Source of the DNA: Corynebacterium curieae
Lineage (GTDB): Bacteria > Actinomycetota > Actinomycetes > Mycobacteriales > Mycobacteriaceae
Length of the DNA stretch: 64,000 nt
NCBI RefSeq assembly: GCF_027570035.1
Contig: NZ_JAKMUU010000001.1
Span: 846,136-910,135, forward strand
Direction of reading: 5' to 3'
Each line of letters opens with the position of its first letter. Within the stretch, counting starts at the first letter, position 1. The translations under genes were made by a program, and so were the position numbers. The notes under the pieces are model-generated. The model made no database searches, was not told where the DNA came from, and was given only the letters and a program-made list of their open reading frames with translations. This document shows, one piece after another, positions 24,387 to 33,445 of this stretch.

Positions 24387-26297
24387 GTGGCTTCCCAGCC
24401 CAAGCATCCAGTAGATACCGTCCCACCCACCCCCAAACTAGCTGCCCTAGGCTTGCAGCACGTGTTGGCGTTTTATGCCGGCGCGGTCATTGTCCCGCTA
24501 CTTATCGCCAGCTCGCTCAACCTGGATGCGGAAACCACCATCCACCTCATCAATGCGGACCTATTGACCTGTGGCATTGCAACGATCATTCAGTCCATGG
24601 GCGTCGGCAAGCGCATTGGCGTGCGCCTGCCCATCGTGCAGGGCGTGACTACTACGGCGGTCTCCCCGATTATCGCCATTGGTCTAGGCGCGACCGACGG
24701 TGCAGGCGGGGTGGCCTCGCTGCCGACCATTTACGGCGCTATTATCGTCGCCGGCATTTTTACCTTCTTTGCCGCGCCAGTCTTTGGCAAGGTATTGCGC
24801 TTCTTCCCTCCGGTGGTCACCGGATCGGTCCTGCTGGTCATGGGCACTTCACTTTTGGGGGTTTCGGCCAATGACTTTGTCAATTACGCCGAGGGCCAGC
24901 CAGCCACCCGCGACCTGCTCTACGGCTTTGGCACGCTCGCCGTCATCATCTTGGTGCAGCGTTTTTCCTCTGGCTTCTTGGGAACCCTAGCCGTGCTCAT
25001 CGGCTTGGTTTTGGGCACAGGCGTGGCGCTCGTGCTTGGCGACGCCTCCTTTAGCGAAGTCTCTTCCGCCCCCGCCCTTGGTATCACAACCCCGTTCTAC
25101 TTCGGCATGCCAAAGTTCGACTTGGTGGCCATATTCTCGCTCATCATCGTCATGATTATCACCATGGTGGAAACCACCGGCGATGTCTTTGCCACCGGCG
25201 AGATTGTAAAAAAGCGCATCCGCCGCGATGACGTCGTACGCGCCATCCGCGCCGATGGCCTGTCGACCCTAGTGGGCGGCGTGATGAACTCCTTCCCCTA
25301 TACCTGCTTTGCCCAAAACGTTGGCCTGGTGCGCCTGACCAGCGTGAAATCGCGCTGGGTGGCCGTTGCCGCCGCCGGGTTCATGATGGTGCTGGGAATT
25401 TTGCCCAAGGCCGGCGCGGTCGTGGCCTCCATCCCCTCCCCGGTTCTCGGCGGCGCGTCCTTGGCGCTTTTTGCCAACGTGGCGTGGGTGGGCCTGCAGA
25501 CCATCGCCAAGTCCGATCTTTCCGATGGCCGCAACTCCGTCATCGTTACCTCCGCGCTGGGGCTGGCCATGCTGGTGACCTTCAAGCCAGATATCGCCAC
25601 CGCCTTCCCGAAGTGGGCGCAAACCTTCGTCTCCTCTGGCATGTCCATCGGCGCGATTACCGCCATCGCGCTCAACCTGCTGTTCTTCCACACAGGGGGC
25701 AAGCAGGGAACGCAGGTGTCCAGGGTCGTCGGCAAGAGCGTGAGCTTGCAGCAGCTCAACGGCGCCTCCCGCGAAGAGTTTGTCTCCGCGCTGCGCCCGC
25801 TGTTTAATAACGAGACTTGGCCGCTGGAGCTGGCGTGGGAGTCGCGGCCCTTCGGCGATGTTAATGAGCTGCGCGCCGCCATTCAGGTAGCCGTGCTGAC
25901 CGCGGATGATTCCCGCCGCGCCGCGCTCATCCACGACTACCCGGCCATGGATAAGCTGCTGCTTGCCGACGCCGACGAGGCCGCCACCATCTCCGCCGAC
26001 CGCGGCTCCCTAGGGTTGACCGACTTGGATGATGTGCAAACCGAGCGCATCACCGAGCTTTCTGCCGCCTACCGCGAGCGTTTTGATATGCCGTTTGTGG
26101 CTTATTTGGATACCAATGACACCGTCGACCGCGTCATTGATGCCGGCGTGCGCCGCCTAGCCAACTCCCCGGAACAGGAATACCGCACGGCGCTGGGCGA
26201 AATCGTAGAAATTGCCAACGACCGCTTCGATATTTTGCTGGCAGATGCCAATCCGGTCCGCTCCTCATGGGACCGCAAGTTCACCGAGGTGGACTAG
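24387..26297 (+). CDS. NCS2 nucleobase (xanthine/urate/uracil type) permease fused to an OHCU-decarboxylase-like domain
   Basis: 636 residues from the GTG with AAAGGAGG 5 nt upstream. Residues 1-445 form a 12-14 helix NCS2 transporter (LQHVLAFYAGAVIVPLLIA; signature FAQNVGLVRLTSVKSRW). Residues about 452-636 are a soluble helical domain matching OHCU decarboxylase, the last enzyme of urate to allantoin conversion: LNGASREEFVSALRPLF, WESRPFGDVNELRAAI, AYRERFDMPFVAYLD and EYRTALGEIVEIANDRFD. The usual catalytic HPDL reads YPAM (Tyr518) and the usual SxxEQ region reads SADRG, so the domain may be inactive or altered. Substrate is suggested to be urate or xanthine by the fusion. Convergent with the next gene, stops abutting. 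Confidence 0.85.
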   Translation: MASQPKHPVDTVPPTPKLAALGLQHVLAFYAGAVIVPLLIASSLNLDAETTIHLINADLLTCGIATIIQSMGVGKRIGVRLPIVQGVTTTAVSPIIAIGLGATDGAGGVASLPTIYGAIIVAGIFTFFAAPVFGKVLRFFPPVVTGSVLLVMGTSLLGVSANDFVNYAEGQPATRDLLYGFGTLAVIILVQRFSSGFLGTLAVLIGLVLGTGVALVLGDASFSEVSSAPALGITTPFYFGMPKFDLVAIFSLIIVMIITMVETTGDVFATGEIVKKRIRRDDVVRAIRADGLSTLVGGVMNSFPYTCFAQNVGLVRLTSVKSRWVAVAAAGFMMVLGILPKAGAVVASIPSPVLGGASLALFANVAWVGLQTIAKSDLSDGRNSVIVTSALGLAMLVTFKPDIATAFPKWAQTFVSSGMSIGAITAIALNLLFFHTGGKQGTQVSRVVGKSVSLQQLNGASREEFVSALRPLFNNETWPLELAWESRPFGDVNELRAAIQVAVLTADDSRRAALIHDYPAMDKLLLADADEAATISADRGSLGLTDLDDVQTERITELSAAYRERFDMPFVAYLDTNDTVDRVIDAGVRRLANSPEQEYRTALGEIVEIANDRFDILLADANPVRSSWDRKFTEVD

Positions 26298-26888
26298 CTA
26301 GCGAAAGGAAAAGTCCACCTCGGCTTCTGGATCCACGCCGGAGATAATGCCGGTGTAGAACTGCTTGGCCTGGGATTGGAGGACATCGCGATTATCCGCG
26401 ATGTCCTCTTTCTTTTTATCCTCATTGAGAATCTTGGTGATGGTTTCCGCCTTATCGATATCCGGGGTAATCCAGCTCAGCGCGCCATTATCTTCCACCG
26501 CGGTTTCGAAGTTCTCATCCGAGTGTCCGATGAAAATAAATTCCGGGATCTGCACGCGGAAATGGTGCGGAGATTCTTCTTCCACCTGAACCTGCGATCC
26601 CTCGATGCCCAGCTTCGCGCGGTAGGAGTACTTGATGTACTGGGTGCGCTCGCTGCCTGGGACCTGCCAATTCCACAGCTTGCTAGTAGCGGATTCCTCC
26701 GAAAGCCCCTCCATCCCCAGCGAGACGAGCACCACCTGTTCTTCCCGTTCTACGGCCTTGATGACCTTGGTATTGCTCGATTCCGTCTCCACGTCCACTG
26801 GATCTTTTACCTGCCAGACCACCACCGCGGTGGCAGCCACGGCGGCAATAAGAATGACGGCGATAAGGGTGGAAAGCAGCTTTTTCAT
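26298..26888 (-). CDS. Membrane-anchored hypothetical protein
   Basis: 196 residues. An N-terminal uncleaved signal or membrane anchor (MKKLLSTLIAVILIAAVAAT) is followed by a mixed alpha/beta extracytoplasmic domain without cysteines; it contains VVLVSLGMEG, YSYRAKLGIEGSQVQVEEES and FIFIGHSDENFE. The layout resembles DUF4230-type proteins, but I cannot assign a family with confidence. ATG 26888 is chosen because TATGAT ends 7 nt before it, fitting a leaderless transcript. Its stop codon directly abuts that of the permease gene. Confidence 0.75.
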   Translation of the reverse strand: MKKLLSTLIAVILIAAVAATAVVVWQVKDPVDVETESSNTKVIKAVEREEQVVLVSLGMEGLSEESATSKLWNWQVPGSERTQYIKYSYRAKLGIEGSQVQVEEESPHHFRVQIPEFIFIGHSDENFETAVEDNGALSWITPDIDKAETITKILNEDKKKEDIADNRDVLQSQAKQFYTGIISGVDPEAEVDFSFR

Positions 26889-26929
26889 GATGACCATCAT
26901 AGGGCGGATATGAAGTGGGGTACGCGAAA

Positions 26930-26957
26930 GCGCCGCCGGCCACAAGGGCCGACGGCG
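26930..26957 (-). terminator. Hairpin after tRNA-Leu
   Basis: GCGCCGCCGGCC and GGCCGACGGCGC form a long GC-rich stem with one mismatch; on the minus strand it is followed by TTT only. Confidence 0.55.
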
Positions 26958-26964
26958 CCGATTG

Positions 26965-27046
26965 TGCGCCCGGTGAGACTTGAACTCACACGTCCTAAGA
27001 CACTAGAACCTAAATCTAGCGCGTCTGCCAATTCCGCCACGGGCGC
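26965..27046 (-). tRNA. tRNA-Leu (anticodon TAG)
   Basis: 82 nt with the long variable arm of class II tRNAs. Acceptor GCGCCCG pairs with CGGGCGC. The anticodon stem CTAGA/TCTAG encloses TTTAGGT, anticodon TAG. T arm GAGTTCAAGTCTC. Confidence 0.92.
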
Positions 27047-27137
27047 GGGGGACTTGCCATAGTGTACACGGCGCACGAATAAACAAGAAACCAGGGGGTG
27101 TTCTGTTTTTCGGTGCCGGGTGGGTAGGGTGGAATTC

Positions 27138-27560
27138 GTGAGCACTCATGAGGAAAAGAAGAACAGGCGCGTACAGGTGCGATGGTGGCACATCCTCCTG
27201 ATCGTGTTTTTCGTCGTGCTCTTCCTATTCCTAGCCTACTGGCAGTGGACGCGCTTCCGCTCCGGCTCGGGCACCTTCCAGAACTTGGGCTACGCCTTCC
27301 AGTGGCCATTGTTTGCCGTGTTCGTGGTCTATGCCTATCGCACCACGCTGCGCTATGAAAACGAGCGCCTCGCGGCCGAGGAAGAAGCCCGCGACATGGA
27401 TGACAAGGACGCGAATGCCCCGGCCGAGTCTCGCGCGACGCCGCAGGAAGAAACCAAGATAGATGAGGACTTCCTGCCCCAGCGGCCGCAGATAGACGTG
27501 GAGACGTTCAACGCCATGAATACCCCGCGCCGCCGGCGCGGCGAGAATGAAGAAAGCTGA
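27138..27560 (+). CDS. Two-helix membrane protein of unknown function
   Basis: 140 residues. Basic N-terminus, two membrane helices (WWHILLIVFFVVLFLFLAYW and FQWPLFAVFVVYAYRTTL), then a charged cytoplasmic tail rich in Glu, Asp and Pro ending in PRRRRGENEES. It is the kind of actinobacterial membrane protein found beside the rph-rdgB cluster, paired with the DUF3817 gene that follows 2 nt later. GTG 27138 is chosen because a TAGGGT box ends 7 nt before it. Confidence 0.75.
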   Translation: MSTHEEKKNRRVQVRWWHILLIVFFVVLFLFLAYWQWTRFRSGSGTFQNLGYAFQWPLFAVFVVYAYRTTLRYENERLAAEEEARDMDDKDANAPAESRATPQEETKIDEDFLPQRPQIDVETFNAMNTPRRRRGENEES

Positions 27561-27562
27561 TT

Positions 27563-27907
27563 ATGCCCAATAAAGTTCACCCAGCCCGCCAGGCCCGCAT
27601 CCGCGGACCCTTGAAGTTTTTCTCCATTGCGGCCACCGTCACCGGTATCTTCCTGATCATTCTGGTCATCCGCATGGTGTGCCAATACATCATTGGCATG
27701 GAAATCCCCGAGTGGGCCACCTATATCGCGATTGTCCACGGCATCGCGTACATGACCTACCTGCTGTCCATCCTCATCCTCGGCCCGCGCGCGCTGTGGC
27801 CGGTGGGCAAGCTCTTTACCACCGCCCTCGCCGGCGTTGTGCCCTTCTTGTCCTTCTGGATGGAGCACAAGCGCCGCAAGGAAATCGAGGAAGAGTTCCA
27901 ACTTTAG
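27563..27907 (+). CDS. DUF3817 domain membrane protein
   Basis: 114 residues with three membrane helices. The pattern FFSIAATVTGIFLIILVIRM, then IAIVHGIAYMTYLLSILIL and a basic tail EHKRRKEIEEEF is typical of DUF3817 (formerly YdzA-like) proteins, whose function is unknown. It lies 2 nt after the preceding membrane-protein gene. Its stop codon shares bases with that of rdgB on the other strand. Confidence 0.85.
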   Translation: MPNKVHPARQARIRGPLKFFSIAATVTGIFLIILVIRMVCQYIIGMEIPEWATYIAIVHGIAYMTYLLSILILGPRALWPVGKLFTTALAGVVPFLSFWMEHKRRKEIEEEFQL

Positions 27908-28512
27908 GAACTGCGAACCAGCTCCGCGATGGCGGGGACAAGTTGAGTAAGAGCGCGGCCGCGATGCGAGACCGCGTTCTTTTCTTCTGGCGACATTTCG
28001 GCCGCGGAGCGGGACTCGCCTTCTGGTTGGAAGAGCGGGTCATAGCCAAAGCCGTTTTCCCCGCGCGGCTCGCGCAGGAATTGGCCTTCCCAGCGTCCTT
28101 CGGCCACATGCTCGGTACCGTCTGGGGTAACGAGCGCACAGACGGAAACGAAGGCTGCAGCGCGGCGTTCATCGGGAACATCGGCCATCTGCGCCAAGAC
28201 TAGGTCATTATTGGCTTGGTCATTGCCGTGTTGGCCGGACCACCGGGCGGAAAGCACGCCGGGCATGCCGTTGAGCTCCTCGATTGCCAGGCCAGAGTCA
28301 TCCGCGACGGTGGCAAAGCCGGTAGCGGCTACGCCGGCGCGGGCCTTAATGAGCGCGTTATCGGCAAAGGTGCGGCCATCTTCCACCGGCTCCGGGTAGG
28401 ACTCCACGGCGGAAAGCGGGCGCAGCTCGACGCCTTCGATACCGGCATCAGACAGGATGCGCTCCAGCTCCGCGAGCTTCTTCGGGTTATTGGACGCGAC
28501 GAGAATTACCAC
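27904..28512 (-). CDS. rdgB: RdgB/HAM1 non-canonical purine NTP pyrophosphatase
   Basis: 202 residues. Hydrolyses dITP, ITP and XTP to monophosphates, keeping deaminated purines out of DNA and RNA. N-terminal [34 protein letters not shown] and the C-terminal SHRGRAL are family hallmarks. GTG start inside the end of rph, overlap 7 bp, hence coupled. The stop codon overlaps that of the convergent DUF3817 gene (shared TTAG), with no terminator. Confidence 0.95.
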   Translation of the reverse strand: MVILVASNNPKKLAELERILSDAGIEGVELRPLSAVESYPEPVEDGRTFADNALIKARAGVAATGFATVADDSGLAIEELNGMPGVLSARWSGQHGNDQANNDLVLAQMADVPDERRAAAFVSVCALVTPDGTEHVAEGRWEGQFLREPRGENGFGYDPLFQPEGESRSAAEMSPEEKNAVSHRGRALTQLVPAIAELVRSS

Positions 28513-29234
28513 CCCAGCGCCGCCTTCTGTGCGGCGATGAGCTCGCGGCAGCCCTTCTGGGCTACGTCGAGCATCTCGTTGAGTTCCTCGCGGCCAAAAA
28601 GGCCGTGCTCGCCGGTGCCCTGGATTTCTACGAAGTCACCGGATTCCTGCATCACTACGTTGAAGTCAACCTCGGCGCGGGAGTCTTCCTCATAGGGCAA
28701 GTCGAGGCAGATTTCGCCATCAATAATGCCTACCGAGACCGCAGCGATGGGATCGAGCAGCGGCTCACCGGGGACTACGCCTTCGGCCTTGAGGTGTGCG
28801 ATGGCGTCGGCAAGCGCAACATAGGCGCCGGTGATAGAAGCAGTGCGGGTGCCGCCATCGGCCTGGAGGACGTCGCAGTCGAGCTGGATGGTATTCTCCC
28901 CCAGCTCTTCCAGGTCCACAGCGGCGCGCAGGGAGCGGCCGACGAGGCGGGAAATCTCATGGGTACGCCCCTTGACCTTGCCCTTCATGGATTCGCGCGG
29001 CATGCGATCGTGGGTGGCAGAAGGCAACATGGCGTACTCGGCGGTAAGCCAGCCTTCACCGGAATCGCGCTTAAAACGCGGCACGCCATATTCCACCGAT
29101 GCGGTGCACATGACGCGGGTATTGCCAAACTCCACCAGCACCGAACCAGCCGGGTTGGTGGTGAAATTGCGGGTAATACGAACGCTGCGTATCTGATCGA
29201 GCGCGCGCCCATCGGCACGAGTAAATTCAGTCAT
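28506..29234 (-). CDS. rph: Ribonuclease PH
   Basis: 242 residues, normal length. Phosphate-dependent 3'-5' exoribonuclease that trims tRNA ends. Motifs: [28 protein letters not shown], the phosphate-binding [15 protein letters not shown] and [17 protein letters not shown]. The start follows the MBL gene after 15 bp; a TACGCT box ends 7 nt before the ATG, so an internal leaderless promoter is possible. Confidence 0.96.
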   Translation of the reverse strand: MTEFTRADGRALDQIRSVRITRNFTTNPAGSVLVEFGNTRVMCTASVEYGVPRFKRDSGEGWLTAEYAMLPSATHDRMPRESMKGKVKGRTHEISRLVGRSLRAAVDLEELGENTIQLDCDVLQADGGTRTASITGAYVALADAIAHLKAEGVVPGEPLLDPIAAVSVGIIDGEICLDLPYEEDSRAEVDFNVVMQESGDFVEIQGTGEHGLFGREELNEMLDVAQKGCRELIAAQKAALGW

Positions 29235-29249
29235 GCCGTCCAGCGTATC

Positions 29250-30011
29250 TTAGAACTCCATCCCCGCGGCGCCGAGGACGATCTCGCCATCAAATTCGGA
29301 GCGGGCGGCCTCCAAGGTCGCTTGGGCATCGCCCCAAGGCTGGATGTGGATGAGCACAAGCTTGCCTACACCTGCCTCGCGCGCCACCCTGCCGGCTTCC
29401 GCGCCCGACATGTGCATATCCGGGGCCTTATCCTCCGAGGTCTCGCCCCACGCGGCCTCGCAGAGGAAGATATCGGCGCCCCGTGCGGCGTCGACAAGCG
29501 TGGGCGTATAAGAAGAATCGCCGGAGTAGGTGATGGTCTGCCCAGTCTTGGTGTGCTCCACGCGCAAAGCATAGGCCTCTACCGGGTGGTTTACCGGGAA
29601 GGGAGTGATATACGCATCGTCTACCAGCTGACGCTCGCCCGGCTGCCAGGGGCTAAAGGCAAAGGTATCGGACATGTCATCGATGCCATCGACCTCATCG
29701 GACGACAGGCGCCCCAGGTGTGTGGGCGTAGCCTTCGGCCCGAAGCACATATTGCGCGAGGCTGCAGGCGCCGTGGGGTGAAAGCGGCGCCACACCATCA
29801 GGGAGGGAAAATCCAGGCAGTGATCGGCATGCAGATGGCTAAAGGCCACGTGCGCATCACAAGGATCCTGCTGCTGTTCCAGCTGCGCCAAGGTACCAGG
29901 GCCCATATCGAGGACGATGGACGGCGCATTATCGAAGGACAGCAAGTAGCCGGAGGCGGGATTTTGGGCGGTGGGGACGCTACCGGAGCAGCCTAGGATG
30001 GTCAGCTTCAT
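29250..30011 (-). CDS. MBL-fold metallo-hydrolase (Rv1339-like)
   Basis: 253 residues. Metallo-beta-lactamase fold with metal ligands in SHLHADHCLDF, further His/Asp ligands in TYSGDSSYTP and a late LVLIHIQP. It resembles ribonuclease Z in fold. Its position between murI and rph corresponds to Rv1339 of M. tuberculosis, which has been reported as an atypical cAMP phosphodiesterase, so a role in cyclic nucleotide turnover is possible here. That link rests on gene order and family, not on a tested activity. Confidence 0.88.
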   Translation of the reverse strand: MKLTILGCSGSVPTAQNPASGYLLSFDNAPSIVLDMGPGTLAQLEQQQDPCDAHVAFSHLHADHCLDFPSLMVWRRFHPTAPAASRNMCFGPKATPTHLGRLSSDEVDGIDDMSDTFAFSPWQPGERQLVDDAYITPFPVNHPVEAYALRVEHTKTGQTITYSGDSSYTPTLVDAARGADIFLCEAAWGETSEDKAPDMHMSGAEAGRVAREAGVGKLVLIHIQPWGDAQATLEAARSEFDGEIVLGAAGMEF

Positions 30012-30083
30012 GGGCTCAATAGTTCCATGAAATCACCCCGCGTGCGTACTCAACGTGCAAAACGGGGGAGAAATTATGCCTAC

Positions 30084-30863
30084 TTAAACAATCTGCGGGC
30101 CGAGAAAGCGCGTGGCCAGCCGCGCAAAGACCTCCGGATCGCCCGTGGATTCAAAGGTGTGGGCGGGCTGATTATCCGCAGGCGCCAACATATCCATCTC
30201 CGTAAGAATCCGCATAACATCCTTAGTGGTCTCTTCTGAGGAGGTCACCAACGAAACATTTTCCCCCATTGCCAATTGGATAATGCCGGTCAAAAGCGGA
30301 TAGTGCGTACAGCCCAAGACCAGCGTGTCTACCCCCTGGGCCTGCAACGGGGCTAGGTAGCCCTCGGCCACACCGAGAATTTGGCGGCCGGCGGTAATGC
30401 CGCGTTCGACAAAGGGAACAAAATCCGGGCAGGCGGTGGCAAAGGCCTGCACCTTGGGGTTGAGCGCGAATAAGTCTTGGTAGGCGCCAGACTTGATGGT
30501 GCCCTCAGTGCCGATGACGCCGATTTTTCCATTGCGCGTGGTGGACATGGCGCGGCGCACAGCGGGCCGGATGACCTCCACGATCGGGATATCGTAGCGT
30601 TCGCGTGCATCGTGCAGGAAGGCGGCGGTTGCGGTATTGCACGCAATCACCAGCATCTTGCAGCCACGCTCCACGAGCTTATCGGCTACGTCCTGGGAAA
30701 AAGCGCGCACCTCGGAGATAGGCCGCGGGCCGTATGGGCTATGGGCGGTATCGCCGGTATAGATGACGGATTCGTGCGGCAGCTGTTCCATCACCGCGCG
30801 TGCCACGGTGAGTCCGCCCACGCCGGAATCAAAGATGCCGATGGGAGAGGTTGCGGTAGGCAT
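30084..30863 (-). CDS. murI: Glutamate racemase
   Basis: 259 residues. Makes D-glutamate for peptidoglycan. Two-base racemase with catalytic cysteines in [11 protein letters not shown] and [10 protein letters not shown]; the N-terminal [16 protein letters not shown] carries the substrate-binding Asp-Ser. Its ATG overlaps the rhomboid stop (TAATG). The next gene, MBL hydrolase, is separated by 72 bp. Confidence 0.96.
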   Translation of the reverse strand: MPTATSPIGIFDSGVGGLTVARAVMEQLPHESVIYTGDTAHSPYGPRPISEVRAFSQDVADKLVERGCKMLVIACNTATAAFLHDARERYDIPIVEVIRPAVRRAMSTTRNGKIGVIGTEGTIKSGAYQDLFALNPKVQAFATACPDFVPFVERGITAGRQILGVAEGYLAPLQAQGVDTLVLGCTHYPLLTGIIQLAMGENVSLVTSSEETTKDVMRILTEMDMLAPADNQPAHTFESTGDPEVFARLATRFLGPQIV

Positions 30864-31516
30864 TAACGCTTCACTGCCTTGACTGGATCATCCGAGGTAA
30901 TGGTCATGCCGGCGAGGACGCCGCCGATGGCGCCGAAAAGGTGGCCTTGCCAGCTCACGCCTTCATAGACGGGCAGCACACCCGACACCAAGCCGGAGTA
31001 GGCGAAGCCGAGCACGATGCCCAGGATGGTCTGAATGAGCGAGCGGTTAAATATGCCGCGCACAATCAGATACGCCAGCCATCCATAGACCAAGCTGGAA
31101 GCGCCGATATGGGAGGTGCCGGGGCCACCAAGGAACCAGGTACCGAGGCCGGCCACCAGCGTGGTAATCAGCGTGACCTCCCACCAAGCCTTTCTACCAG
31201 ATAGGCCGATAAGAAAACAGAAGATGGCGCCAGGCACCGAGTTGGACATCAAGTGCTCAAAATTCGCATGCAGCAGCGGGGCGGTAAAAATCCCCCAAAT
31301 GCCGTTGAAATCTAACGGGCGGATGCCGTAATTGGATAACTGGCCGCCAAAGAGGAAGGCGTTGACAATGTGGACTGCCCACTCCACGACGAGGAAACCA
31401 AAGGCTATGGAAAAGCCGGTGGTGATGCGGCCGCTGCGGGTGTAATTCTTGGAATCGCCGCGATTGACCGGCCCCGAAGGCGCCGGCCGGTAGTTTGATA
31501 TTCCACCTGAATTCAT
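30863..31516 (-). CDS. Rhomboid family intramembrane serine protease
   Basis: 217 residues with six membrane helices. The catalytic Ser lies in [15 protein letters not shown] (GxS motif as GASS) and the His in [15 protein letters not shown]; the oxyanion region [10 protein letters not shown] is also conserved. Rhomboids cut transmembrane proteins inside the membrane. Substrates here are unknown. The short N-terminal cytoplasmic tail is Pro/Arg-rich. Gene starts 13 nt after the P1 peptidase stop. Confidence 0.93.
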   Translation of the reverse strand: MNSGGISNYRPAPSGPVNRGDSKNYTRSGRITTGFSIAFGFLVVEWAVHIVNAFLFGGQLSNYGIRPLDFNGIWGIFTAPLLHANFEHLMSNSVPGAIFCFLIGLSGRKAWWEVTLITTLVAGLGTWFLGGPGTSHIGASSLVYGWLAYLIVRGIFNRSLIQTILGIVLGFAYSGLVSGVLPVYEGVSWQGHLFGAIGGVLAGMTITSDDPVKAVKR

Positions 31517-31529
31517 AATGCGCTATATC

Positions 31530-32456
31530 TTAGTCCAGCAGATCGCGGTACGCGCTCAAGCCTAGGCCGGATTCGGCGGCGGTAACCGCGTTGGCGATAG
31601 CCTCCTCCACGGCATCGGCGGCCGCGGCGCATAACTGGGTGATCACCTGCGTACTGAGTTCAGCTGGGCGTTGCGCAGTGGACAAGGCAAAGATGGTGTC
31701 GCCGTCTAGCGGTGAATGGGCAGGTCGCACCGCACGAGCGATGCCATCGTGAGCAGTCATTGCTAAGCGCTGGGCTTGGGCGGTGGTTACGGGGGCGTCG
31801 GTAAGCACGGCGCCAATCGTGGTGTTGAGCTTTGCTTCTGCAGGATGCGGCAGGGCGCGGTAGGCGGCCGCATTGACCGGGGTGCGACCCGGCGCGCCGT
31901 ACAGACGGCCGGACTGCGGATCGATGACCTCGCCCACAGGGTTGGCGACCATCGCGGCGGAAACCTCATACTCACCCACCCGGCGCGAAGCGAAACCAAA
32001 CCCGCCGCGCAGCTTACCAGCGGTAGCCCCCACGCCGGCTCCCACCGAACCCATGGATTCATCGCTGCCGGCGAACGCGGCGCGAAGCGCCGCCGCGCCC
32101 TCTTCCGGCCCGGGGCGAGAAGGCCCGACCAAGAGGTCAAAAATGACGGCTCCGGGAACGATGGGCACGCGCGGACCGGGCTTATCCTCGCCAAAGACAG
32201 GGAAGCCAATCCCCTGCTGGGCCAGCTCATTCATCACGCCGTCGGCAGCCGCCAAGCCAAAGGCGGAGCCGCCTGCCAACACCACGGCGTGGACACGTTC
32301 GACCGTATTATGCGGCTGCAAAAGGTCTGTTTCGCGGGTGCCAGGGCCGCCGCCGCGCACGTCGACGCTGCCAAGCGCGCCGCCCGGCCCGCAGTAGAGC
32401 ACCGTGACCCCGGTATCGGCACCGCTATAGTGCCCGATGCTAATGCCGTCTAGCAT
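31530..32456 (-). CDS. P1 family (DmpA-like) aminopeptidase
   Basis: 308 residues. Autocleaving N-terminal-nucleophile-like peptidase family: GGSAFGLAAADGVMNEL, VPGAVIFDLL, and the segment NTTIGAVLTDAPVTTAQAQR followed by HDGIARAVRPAHSPLDGDT are characteristic; the nucleophile is expected at the Asn-Thr-Thr site. Start at 32456 overlaps the DUF2017 stop (TAATG), and the upstream extension is rejected. Member of the clpS cluster, so it may act on short peptides from protein turnover. Confidence 0.9.
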   Translation of the reverse strand: MLDGISIGHYSGADTGVTVLYCGPGGALGSVDVRGGGPGTRETDLLQPHNTVERVHAVVLAGGSAFGLAAADGVMNELAQQGIGFPVFGEDKPGPRVPIVPGAVIFDLLVGPSRPGPEEGAAALRAAFAGSDESMGSVGAGVGATAGKLRGGFGFASRRVGEYEVSAAMVANPVGEVIDPQSGRLYGAPGRTPVNAAAYRALPHPAEAKLNTTIGAVLTDAPVTTAQAQRLAMTAHDGIARAVRPAHSPLDGDTIFALSTAQRPAELSTQVITQLCAAAADAVEEAIANAVTAAESGLGLSAYRDLLD

Positions 32457-32992
32457 TAGTCCATCAGCACCTGCAGCAGCGAATCTTGGCAGAAAGCCAA
32501 CCATTCCACGAGGCTGTCGCGGTCCAACATCAGGTTTTCATCGGAAACGTCGCCTGCCGCAACATAGAGGCGCAAATCATTAAGGCCGGCAACGAAGGCT
32601 TGGGCCTCCTGTTCACTAATGGTGACCTCTACCCCGCCGGTGGGGCCAAGGGCCGAACCGATGACCTGAAGGTTTTCTAGCTTGGCGCGCGCAATGTCGT
32701 TCTCGTGCAGCGAGCGCAGCAAAGAAGCATCGCCTTCGTATTCCTCGTCGCCGGGCATTTCAAAGTCCGGGAACAGGCGGGCCAGTGAAGGATCTTCTGG
32801 GGCTTCCGTATGCCCAGTAGGCATGTCCAGCATCTCTGCTAGCTCATCCTTGGGTGCGGACTGCGCGCGCCCGATGATCGCCTCGGAGACGGTAGCGGTG
32901 AGATCACCTAATACCTCGCGCTCCATTGGCTCAAAGACGGCCGTTATCTTCGGCGCGCGCATGAGGGACTTCTTTTTCTTCCACGGTTGCAT
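32456..32992 (-). CDS. DUF2017 domain protein
   Basis: 178 residues, acidic, no membrane segment. FEPMEREVLGDLTATVSEAI at the N-terminus and VSDENLMLDRDSLVEWLAF toward the end mark the DUF2017 family, which in actinobacteria is nearly always found directly after clpS. Function unknown; conserved linkage suggests a role with Clp adaptor or protease. Starts 4 nt after the clpS stop. Confidence 0.9.
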   Translation of the reverse strand: MQPWKKKKSLMRAPKITAVFEPMEREVLGDLTATVSEAIIGRAQSAPKDELAEMLDMPTGHTEAPEDPSLARLFPDFEMPGDEEYEGDASLLRSLHENDIARAKLENLQVIGSALGPTGGVEVTISEQEAQAFVAGLNDLRLYVAAGDVSDENLMLDRDSLVEWLAFCQDSLLQVLMD

Positions 32993-32996
32993 ATAT

Positions 32997-33323
32997 TTAA
33001 CCTGCCTGCTGCATCGTTGCCCACAGACCCGCGATCTGGAGCTTTTTCACGTCTGCCTCTATTTTGTCGCGCTCGCCGCTGGAGACGGCGGCCTTGCCCT
33101 CAGTATGGACCTGCATCATGAGTTCATTGGCTCGCTTCTTGTCATATCCCAAAACGGTTTGGAATACGTAGGACACGTAGCTCATTAGGTTGACTGGGTC
33201 ATCCCACACGATGCACATCCACGGGAGGTTCTCACTCGTGGCCACATCTACGTCGAGTTCTTCATCCAATTCGGGCGTAGCCATAGGAGAGCTCATGCGG
33301 ACTACGGGAAATTGCGCCTTCAT
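32997..33323 (-). CDS. clpS: ClpS adaptor of the Clp protease
   Basis: 108 residues. Delivers N-degron substrates to ClpC/ClpA. Core [20 protein letters not shown] with the Asp-Asp and Met residues that line the N-degron pocket, followed by [17 protein letters not shown]. Start at 33323 is chosen because TAGGCT ends 7 nt before it; [10 protein letters not shown] further in is an alternative. First gene of the clpS, DUF2017, peptidase, rhomboid, murI run; divergent from pncB. Confidence 0.93.
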   Translation of the reverse strand: MKAQFPVVRMSSPMATPELDEELDVDVATSENLPWMCIVWDDPVNLMSYVSYVFQTVLGYDKKRANELMMQVHTEGKAAVSSGERDKIEADVKKLQIAGLWATMQQAG

Positions 33324-33445
33324 GCTTTCTAGCCTAACCACTTTTGGGGATTTATTGTGGGCCAGCCCAATCTAGCTGCGGACAATCTAGTCCCAAAGAA
33401 TCTAAACCTCTGAAAAACACCTAGTCAGTGGGTATTATCACTCCC

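Noticed and set aside
28605..29996. 463-codon open frame on the plus strand
   Set aside because: Antisense to rph and the MBL hydrolase; composition and lack of motifs mark it as a shadow.
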